Assembly (NCBI GenBank): GCA_012512465.1
Contig: JAAZED010000139.1
Coordinates: forward strand, 1-5,498
Origin: Oxalobacter sp.
Lineage (GTDB): Bacteria > Pseudomonadota > Gammaproteobacteria > Burkholderiales > Burkholderiaceae_D
Length of the DNA: 5,498 nucleotides
Direction: 5' to 3'
Shown here piece after piece: positions 1-5,498 of the stretch (positions within the stretch are counted from its first letter, which is position 1; the number at the start of each line of letters is the position of its first letter). Made by a program: the position numbers and the translations under genes. The notes below the pieces were generated by a model, which saw only the letters and a list, made by a program, of their open reading frames with translations, was not told the DNA's origin and did not search any database.

Positions 1-719
1 AGGCAGTGCAGCGTTCCACGGAAGGCTCAACGGTCTTTGTCATTAACAAGGACAATGTGGCTGAAATCCGCCGGGTTCAGACCGGTGCTTCCTACCAGGA
101 AAAATGGGTCGTACTCGACGGCCTGAATGTGGGCGATAAAGTGATCGTTGAAGGCATACAGAAAGTCCGTCCCGGCTCTCCTGTCTCACCGGTTGCATGG
201 GAAAAAGACGTCAAACCGGCTTTGGCAACTGACACCACAGCCGAGGCAGAAAAAGCCGCTTCCCAGGATGAAGCGGCAACAGATAAACCTGCAGAGGCCG
301 CAACGCCGGCAGCAGAAACACCCCAGGCAGCAGCACCGGCATCTGATGAAAAAGCAGCAGGAGCAGTGGCTCCCGTAAAACCTGAGGAAAAGGCTGTTGC
401 TTCCGAACCGGTAAAAACGGCTGAGACAATCGAAAAACCGGTAGGGGCCAAACAGGCCGACACGCAAAAAGCGGTAGAAAAAACGGCTTCCCCGGCCCAG
501 AAAAAAGCAGGGGAAAAACCCAAACCGGCACCCGTAAAACCGGCTGATACCGCGAAAAAGGGAGAATCCGGACAGACACCGGTAACAGCAAAGCCAACAC
601 AAGCCATGCGAACACTGCCCGCAGAAAAAGCCGCCACCCAACCGGATAATGCCGAAACCGCAAAAACGGCTCCACCTGATCAGGCAACGGCCTCACCGGC
701 CGGGGCGCAAAAGGAATAG
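1..719 (+). CDS. RND efflux periplasmic adaptor (membrane fusion protein, AcrA/MexA family), 5'-partial, with long Ala/Lys/Pro tail
   Basis: This is the C-terminal part of the adaptor that links the inner-membrane RND pump to the outer-membrane channel in the periplasm. The reading frame is open from the left edge (first full codon at 3), so the true start lies upstream. The GTG at 6 is an internal Val codon, because the preceding Ala-Val-Gln-Arg wording matches the family. Numbering from that GTG, residues 1-60 are the membrane-proximal domain: GSTVFVI (7-13), then the signature GLNVGDKVIVEG (39-50) followed by QKVRPG (52-57), as in AcrA. Family members usually end 20-40 residues later. Here about 167 more residues follow, rich in Ala, Lys, Pro, Glu and Thr, with no Phe, Trp, Tyr or Cys. 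The hairpin, lipoyl and signal-peptide regions are outside the window. The TAG stop at 717-719 lies 11 nt before the pump ATG, so the two genes are probably co-transcribed. Family assignment is firm; the tail's function is unknown. Confidence 0.93.
   Translation, partial: AVQRSTEGSTVFVINKDNVAEIRRVQTGASYQEKWVVLDGLNVGDKVIVEGIQKVRPGSPVSPVAWEKDVKPALATDTTAEAEKAASQDEAATDKPAEAATPAAETPQAAAPASDEKAAGAVAPVKPEEKAVASEPVKTAETIEKPVGAKQADTQKAVEKTASPAQKKAGEKPKPAPVKPADTAKKGESGQTPVTAKPTQAMRTLPAEKAATQPDNAETAKTAPPDQATASPAGAQKE
216..716 (+). other. Low-complexity Ala/Lys/Pro/Glu-rich C-terminal extension of the adaptor
   Basis: After Trp65 (numbered from the GTG at 6) the adaptor becomes low-complexity to its end at residue 237. 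It uses mainly Ala, Lys, Pro, Glu and Thr, with one Arg and no aromatic residues. Short degenerate repeats are visible, for example Ala-Pro-Val-Lys-Pro encoded at 369-383 and again at 528-542, plus related Glu-Pro-Val-Lys and Glu-Lys-Pro-Val units. The composition resembles the Pro/Lys periplasm-spanning region of TonB and other disordered linkers. By topology it should be periplasmic. A structural or peptidoglycan-contact role is inference only. Confidence 0.8.
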
Positions 720-723
720 GGAG
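718..723 (+). promoter_or_regulatory. Ribosome binding site of the RND pump gene
   Basis: AGGGAG overlaps the adaptor TAG stop and sits 7 nt upstream of the ATG at 731. This is good Shine-Dalgarno spacing and supports that start. The ATG also gives the conserved family N-terminus MARFFIDRP. Its overlap with the adaptor stop suggests that ribosomes ending there can reinitiate on the pump gene. Confidence 0.75.
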
Positions 724-1072
724 CATCTGAATGGCAAGGTTCTTTATTGACCGCCCTGTTTTTGCCTGGGTTCTTGCAATCTTTATTATCCTGGGCGGCA
801 TCCTGTCCATTCTCACTCTGCCGATTTCCCAGTACCCGAACGTGGCGCCGCCACAGGTTACCGTTTCGACAACCTACCCTGGCGCGACGGCAAAAGTGGT
901 GGAAGACAGCGTCACCCAACTGATTGAAGAAGAAATGAATGGCGCTACCGGCCTCATGTATATGGAGTCGGAAAGTCAGAGTACCGGTGAAGCCAAGATC
1001 ACGCTTTCCTTTACCAACGAGACCGACGTGGAACTGGCCGCTGTTGATGTCCAGAACCGGATCAAGCGGGTC

Positions 1073-1075
1073 TAA
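1073..1075 (+). other. Premature in-frame stop codon (TAA) in the RND pump gene
   Basis: The codons run Arg-Val-TAA-Ser-Arg-Leu-Pro, between NRIKRV and SRLPTQV, which are contiguous in homologues. The stop aligns without any gap to AcrB position 115: later landmarks D407 and D408 keep exact AcrB numbering. There is thus no frameshift or indel, only one altered codon. Many related pumps carry an acidic residue here (Val-Glu-x-Arg-Leu-Pro), so GAA to TAA, a single G-to-T change, is the most likely origin. CAA or AAA as the ancestor cannot be excluded. Confidence 0.93.
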
Positions 1076-3811
1076 TCCCGCCTGCCCACGCAGGTCATGC
1101 AGCAGGGCGTCATTACCAACAAGGCCCGAAGCAACTACCTGGCGGTTATCGCCGTCACGTCCACCGATGGCCGGCTCAGCCAGTTTGAGCTTGGCGACTT
1201 TGTGGCGCGTAATGTCACCAATGACATCAAGCGGATTCCCGGTGTCGGTGACGTTACTATTTTTGGTTCTGAAAAAGCCATGCGTGTCTGGCTGGACCCG
1301 GTCAAACTCACCGGACTTAACCTGACACCCGAAGACGTCAGTGCGGCCGTCAAGGCCCAGAATGCGGTAGTAACCTCAGGACAGCTGGCCGGCATGCCCA
1401 ACACAGGGAAAGAACCTATCTACGCCAACATTACGGTACATGGCCAGTTGCAAACGCCGGAAGAATTTGAAAACATTATTCTTCGCGCCAATCCGGATGG
1501 CTCAACCGTCCGTATCAAGGATGTCGGCCGGGTAGAACTCGGTGCCCAGCGATATGAACCCTTTGCCCACCTGGACGGCACACCCATGAGTGGCTTCGGC
1601 ATCATGCCGACAGCGGATGCCAACAGTATCGCGACCATGTCCGCCATCAGGGCAAAAATGGCCGAGCTCTATGAGTATTTCCCTGCGGGTGTGGAATACA
1701 GTATCCAGAACGATACTTCCCGTTTCGTTGTCGTCTCCATCAAGGAAGTGGTCAAAACCCTGTTTGAAGGGGTTTTCCTGGTTTTCCTGGTCATGTACCT
1801 TTTCCTGCAGAACATCCGCTACACGATCATTCCCACCATTGTTGTCCCCATTGCCCTGTTGGGCACCTTTGCCGTCATGAAGGCCCTGGGATTTTCCATC
1901 AACATGCTCACCATGTTCGGCATGGTGCTTTCCATCGGTATCCTCATTGATGACGCGATCGTGGTGGTGGAAAACGTCGAGCGGATCATGTCAGAAGAAG
2001 GCCTCTCCCCGCGGGATGCCACTTTCAAGGCAATGGGCCAGATCCAGGGCGCCATTATCGGTATTACCCTCGTTCTCATGGCCGTATTCGTACCAATGGC
2101 GTTCTTTGGCGGCGCGGTAGGCAAGATTTACATGCAGTTTTCGCTGTCAATGATCGCTTCCATTGCCTTCTCGGCTTTCCTTGCCCTCTCCCTCACGCCG
2201 GCACTTTGTGCCACGATCCTGAAACCGGTTGAGGCGGGACATCACGCCAGCAGCAAGGGATTTTTAGGCTGGTTCAACCGGAAATTCCACAGCACAACAC
2301 TGACCTACGAGCGCCAGGTTGCCAAGATGTTCGGGCGTGCCGGACGTTATATGGTGATCTATTTTGCCATCTGCGCCTGCTGTGCCTGGATGTACTGGAA
2401 ACTGCCAACGTCCTTCCTCCCTGACGAAGACCAGGGTTACATCTACGTCAATCTTCAGTTGCCGGGTGGCGCAACCGCCGCCAGGACCGGAGAAGTCTTG
2501 AAGGAAATCCAGGATCACTTCTTTACCGAACCCGGCATTGACCATACCGTACTGGTAACCGGCTCTTCCTTCTCCGGAAGAGGGCAGAACGGCGGTCTGG
2601 GTTTCGTCACCCTGAAAGACTGGGGAGAAAGAGATTCGGATAACAGCGCCCAGGCCATTGTCCGGCGGGCCTATGCAAAGTTTTCGCAATTCCGTGATGC
2701 CGTTGCCTTCCCGATCAATCCGCCGCCGATTCGCGAGCTCGGCACATCCACCGGCTTTGCTTTCCGCCTGCAGGATCGTGCCGGCATGGGCAATGAAGCA
2801 CTGATCAATGCCCGTGACCAGCTGTTGGTAATGGCCAGGCAAAGCAAGGTATTGAAAAATGTCCGCCCCATGGCCATGGAAAATACCGCCCAGCTCAAGC
2901 TCAATATTGACCGGGATAAAGCCAATGCCCTGGGAATAACATTTGCCGATATCAATGCCGCCCTTTCTGTTGCAATGGGTTCGGATTATGTGAACGACTT
3001 TGAAAGTTTCGGCCGGCAGCAGCGCGTCATTGTCCAGCTGGACGCCACCAAGCGCGGCAAGCCGGAAGATATCAGCAAGATTTTCGCCAAAAACAGGGAT
3101 GGCACCATGGTACCCTTCTCGGCCTTTTCAAGCAGTGAATGGACCAAGGGGCCAATACAGCTGATCCGTTACAACGGCTATCCGGCGGTAAGGATTGAGG
3201 GCGAGCCGGCAGAGGGTATGAGCACAGGTGATGCCATGGCGGAAATGGAAAACCTGACTCGTCAGCTCCCGCGCGGTTTTGGTTTTGAGTGGACCGGTCA
3301 GTCACTCGAAGAAAAAGTCTCCGGCAACCAGGCGCCCATGCTTTTCGCCCTGTCGCTTTTGGCTGTTTTCCTCTGCCTTGCGGCTTTGTATGAAAGCACG
3401 ACGATTCCCCTGTCGGTCATACTGGTGGTGCCGCTTGGTGTTATCGGCGCGCTGTCAGGCGTATTGCTGCGCGGCATGCCCAATGACGTCTACTTCAAGG
3501 TGGGGTTGATTGCAACTATCGGTCTTTCCGCCAAAAATGCGATTCTGATCGTGGAGTTTGCGAAAGATCTGCAGGCACAGGGTAAAAACCTGGTACGCTC
3601 AACATTGGAAGCCTGCCGTCTTCGCTTTCGCCCGATTATCATGACATCCATGGCGTTTATCCTGGGCGTGGTTCCTCTGGTCGTTGCACGCGGCGCCGGC
3701 TCAGGCGCCCAGCAGGCAATTGGCACCGGTGTCATGTGCGGTATGATTACGGCAACCGTGCTGGCGGTTTATCTGGTTCCGATCTTTTTCCTGGTGGTCC
3801 GCAGCATCTTT

Positions 3812-4006
3812 TCGGGCAGCGAACGCCAGCGCAAGATGTACGCCAGCCATCATACACAGGAAGGCTCAAAGGACGTTCGCAAGCAACCCTGGGAGCTGGC
3901 GCCGGGTCTGGCCCGAGATATCAGTGAGGCTGAAGAGGATCTGCCCACTAATACAGGCCATCCCGATGAAACTGACAACAACAGGAATGACAAGGAAGAC
4001 CAAGAA
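3812..4006 (+). other. Hydrophilic C-terminal cytoplasmic extension of the RND pump
   Basis: After the last TM segment (ending near the Arg-Ser-Ile-Phe codons before 3812) about 65 residues follow. AcrB has only a short tail of some 15-20 residues here. The first part is basic and polar (SERQRKMYASHH); the end is strongly acidic and Asn-rich (ISEAEEDLP, then DETDNNRNDKEDQE). No known domain is recognised. Because the C-terminus of RND pumps faces the cytoplasm, this tail would be cytoplasmic and is unlike the periplasmic tails of the two partner proteins. Confidence 0.6.
3992..3998 (+). promoter_or_regulatory. Ribosome binding site of the outer-membrane channel gene
   Basis: AAGGAAG lies 7 nt upstream of the ATG at 4006, inside the end of the pump gene. 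Together with the ATGA overlap of pump stop and channel start it supports translation from 4006 and possible coupling to the pump gene. Confidence 0.7.
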
Positions 4007-4065
4007 TGACAAGGCTCAGAAAATGTGCATTTGCCCTGATGGCTGCCGGTATGTTGACCAGCTGC
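4006..4065 (+). other. Lipoprotein signal peptide and lipobox of the channel protein
   Basis: The N-terminus has a basic n-region (MTRLRK), a hydrophobic core rich in Ala, Leu and Met, and a lipobox Leu17-Thr18-Ser19-Cys20. Cys20, encoded at 4063-4065, would be lipidated after signal peptidase II cleavage. Ser, not Asp, follows it, so export to the outer membrane is expected, as for OprM. Confidence 0.88.
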
Positions 4066-5498
4066 AGCATGGCGCCGACTTACGAGCGGCCTGAGGCGCC
4101 TGTAGAAGGTACCTGGCCGGAACACGCCGCGGTAGCCGAAGGCACGATTCCCGCGCCTGAAATAGGCTGGGCGGAATTTGTCCGGGACCCCCGCCTGCAG
4201 GCATTGATCGCAGCGGCCATTGAAAATAACCGCGACCTGCGGGTAGCCACCCTTCGTATCGAAGAAGCCAGGGCGCAATACAACATTCAATGGTCCGAGC
4301 GCCTGCCCAATATCAATGCGGAAGGTCAGGCCCAGCGTTCCAAGACACCGGGTTCCATTGCCGGCACACCGGGCTATGCCAACACCGGCAACTATCAGGT
4401 AGGGCTCGGGCTGGCCGCCTTTGAGATTGATTTCTTCGGCCGGGTAAAAAGCCTTTCCGATGCCGCGCTCTACCAGTACTTTGCCACGGAAGAAGCCCAG
4501 CGCAGTGCGCACATCAGCCTGGTATCCGAAGTCTGCAAAACCTATCTGACGGAAAGAGCGCTGGCCAAACAGCGTGACCTGGCACAACAATCCTATGAGG
4601 CATACAAGCGCACTTACGAGCTGACGGAAAAACGCTTTGAAGTCGGCGCTTCATCCGCGCTTGAACTCCGGCAGTATGAAACCCTCATGCACAATGCCCG
4701 CGTCTCTGTCGTCTCACTTGAACGGCAACGCGCCCAGATGGAAAATGCGCTGACCGTCCTGATCGGTGGAAAGAAAATCGATAATCTGCCCGCGCAAAAA
4801 GACTTTTCCGACAATGAAATCCTCATGGAAATTCCGGCAGGGCTGCCATCTGACCTGCTGGCAAACCGCCCGGATATTCGCCAGTATGAAAACCAGTTGA
4901 GATCAGCCAACGCCAACATCGGCGCGGCACGGGCAGCTTTTTTCCCGCGAATCACCCTGACCGCATTTGGCGGTACGGCAAGCAATACCCTCTCCGGACT
5001 TTTTGATGCCGGCTCCAGCGCATGGACTTTCACACCGCAGATTCTCCTGCCGATCTTTGATGCCGGCAGAAACATTGCCAATCTTGATCTGGCCGATGCC
5101 CGCAAGAATATTGCCATAACCGAGTATGAAAAAACCATCCAGGTTGCCTTTCGCGAGGTGGCCGATGCCCTGATCGCCAGGGGGCTTTTCAATGAGCAGG
5201 TTACAGCGCAGGCCGCCGTGCTGACCGCAGAATCGGAACGCCTCATGCTTTCCCGCGCCCGCTATGACAATGGCATTGCCAGTTCACTCGATGTACTGGA
5301 TGCGGAAAGACAGCATTTTGCCGCGGAGCAGACACTGGTACAGGCACGTCTTGACCGCCTCATCAACACGGTCGATCTCTATCGCTCTTTGGGCGGGGGA
5401 CTGCAACAGGCTACCGTGCCAGCAGAAACCCTTGCTGAAGCAAAAGCAATGCCGCCTGCTGCTGAAGTGAAACATGCCGCCGAGGTAAAACCAGCAGG
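4006..5498 (+). CDS. Outer-membrane efflux channel lipoprotein (OprM/NodT family), 3'-partial
   Basis: This is the trimeric channel that carries pump substrates across the outer membrane. The frame is open for 497 codons from the ATG at 4006 to the right edge, with no stop. The start overlaps the pump TGA as ATGA and has a Shine-Dalgarno sequence. Residues 1-19 form a lipoprotein signal peptide with lipobox Leu-Thr-Ser-Cys20; Ser at +2 fits outer-membrane sorting. Two outer-membrane efflux (OEP) repeats follow, roughly 55-260 and 275-465. Family motifs are FEIDFFGRVK (139-148; the usual first residue is Trp), GLPSDLLANRPDI (279-291), AARAAFFPRITL (308-319 region), PIFDAGR (349-355) and RYDNGIASSLDVLDAER (419-435). 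YRSLGGG at 459-465 is where the family normally ends. Here at least 32 more residues follow, Ala/Lys/Pro/Glu-rich, and continue beyond the window. Nothing in the core looks damaged. Translation may be lowered by the early stop in the pump gene upstream. Confidence 0.94.
   Translation, partial: MTRLRKCAFALMAAGMLTSCSMAPTYERPEAPVEGTWPEHAAVAEGTIPAPEIGWAEFVRDPRLQALIAAAIENNRDLRVATLRIEEARAQYNIQWSERLPNINAEGQAQRSKTPGSIAGTPGYANTGNYQVGLGLAAFEIDFFGRVKSLSDAALYQYFATEEAQRSAHISLVSEVCKTYLTERALAKQRDLAQQSYEAYKRTYELTEKRFEVGASSALELRQYETLMHNARVSVVSLERQRAQMENALTVLIGGKKIDNLPAQKDFSDNEILMEIPAGLPSDLLANRPDIRQYENQLRSANANIGAARAAFFPRITLTAFGGTASNTLSGLFDAGSSAWTFTPQILLPIFDAGRNIANLDLADARKNIAITEYEKTIQVAFREVADALIARGLFNEQVTAQAAVLTAESERLMLSRARYDNGIASSLDVLDAERQHFAAEQTLVQARLDRLINTVDLYRSLGGGLQQATVPAETLAEAKAMPPAAEVKHAAEVKPA
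5401..5498 (+). other. Ala/Lys/Pro/Glu-rich C-terminal extension of the channel protein, cut by the window edge
   Basis: Beyond the normal family end (YRSLGGG) the frame continues with residues 466 to at least 497. An Ala-Ala-Glu-Val-Lys unit is present twice in near tandem, at 5458-5472 and 5476-5490, using different codons. The composition resembles the adaptor tail. The C-terminus of OprM-type channels lies in the periplasm, so this tail should too. Its full length is not visible. Confidence 0.7.

Larger units (their letters stand above)
731..4009 (+). pseudogene. RND multidrug efflux pump, inner-membrane subunit (AcrB/MexB, HAE1 family), interrupted by an in-frame TAA
   Basis: This is a proton-driven drug exporter that forms a trimer in the inner membrane and hands substrates to the adaptor-channel conduit. 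Counting the stop as codon 115, the gene would encode 1092 residues, against 1049 in AcrB. Visible parts are the N-terminus MARFFIDRP with TM1 (about 9-28), the first porter half, TM2-TM6 starting near 340, the second porter half, and the last six TM segments ending near 1027. Proton-relay residues are present: D407 and D408 in GILIDDAIVVVEN, K935 in GLSAKNAILIVEF, and R965, equivalent to AcrB R971. GAGSGAQ and FLPDEDQG are also kept. The TAA at 1073-1075 leaves a 114-residue piece (731-1075); the same frame then stays open to 4009. The next ATG, 1097, has no clear ribosome binding site and would lack TM1. Drug range cannot be told from sequence. The gene is called a pseudogene as written, but a sequencing error would make it an ordinary intact pump gene. 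Confidence 0.88.

Noticed and set aside
6..8. GTG at 6 as the true start of the adaptor-like frame
   Set aside because: The frame is open to the left edge, and the residues around it match the interior of AcrA-type adaptors, so the gene begins upstream of the window.
255..277. Inverted repeat (7-bp stem GCCGCTT/AAGCGGC, 9-nt loop) in the adaptor tail
   Set aside because: It has no following T-run and sits in coding sequence made of repetitive GC-rich Ala codons, where short hairpins are expected by chance.
92..816. Long minus-strand open frames (92-637, 186-641, 211-816) opposite the adaptor tail
   Set aside because: They arise because the Ala/Lys/Pro-rich plus-strand codons have few stop complements. 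Their translations are skewed Phe/Cys/Gly/Arg-rich or Pro/Leu-rich text with no recognisable domain, and the plus frame continues a known family.
2563..2582. Inverted repeat (7-bp stem CTCTTCC/GGAAGAG) in the pump gene
   Set aside because: It falls on the codons of the conserved switch loop, has no T-run, and fits chance within coding sequence.
1097..4009. A separate gene starting at ATG 1097
   Set aside because: It would start inside the first porter half without TM1, and no Shine-Dalgarno sequence precedes it. It is the downstream part of the interrupted pump gene in the same frame.
3850..4590. Minus-strand open frame of 246 codons across the pump-channel junction
   Set aside because: It lies opposite two well-supported genes, has no recognisable motif, and is explained by codon bias on the plus strand. 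The same holds for 4614-5246 and 2264-2842 on the minus strand.

Overview
The window lies inside one plus-strand operon for a tripartite RND multidrug efflux pump of the AcrAB-TolC / MexAB-OprM type. From left to right it holds the C-terminal part of the periplasmic adaptor (membrane fusion protein), the inner-membrane RND pump, and an OprM/NodT-type outer-membrane channel lipoprotein that runs off the right edge. The genes are tightly packed: an 11-nt gap with a Shine-Dalgarno sequence separates adaptor and pump, and a 4-nt ATGA overlap joins pump and channel. No promoter, terminator, RNA gene, mobile element, CRISPR array or gap over 300 bases is visible. The large minus-strand open frames are shadows of these genes.

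The three-gene order, the lipoprotein channel and the protein sequences point to a Gram-negative proteobacterium. The pump and channel wording and the moderate GC content fit a betaproteobacterium, perhaps Burkholderiales/Oxalobacteraceae. This is an impression from sequence feel, not a search result.

The main anomaly is an in-frame TAA at 1073-1075, codon 115 of the pump gene. It splits an otherwise intact gene of 1093 codons into a 114-codon N-terminal piece and a downstream open frame. The frame is unchanged across the stop. Proton-relay residues D407, D408, K935 and R965 are all kept downstream. This is therefore either a very recent nonsense mutation or a sequence/assembly error. As written, no functional pump would be made.

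The second theme is low-complexity tails. The adaptor ends in about 167 residues rich in Ala, Lys, Pro, Glu and Thr with no aromatic residue. The channel continues past its usual C-terminal end into a similar Ala/Lys/Pro/Glu tail that is cut by the window edge. The pump has a different, hydrophilic, acid-ending tail of about 65 residues that should face the cytoplasm. Adaptor and channel tails should both lie in the periplasm. I see no undescribed system beyond this, but the paired periplasmic tails on a standard efflux operon are unusual.
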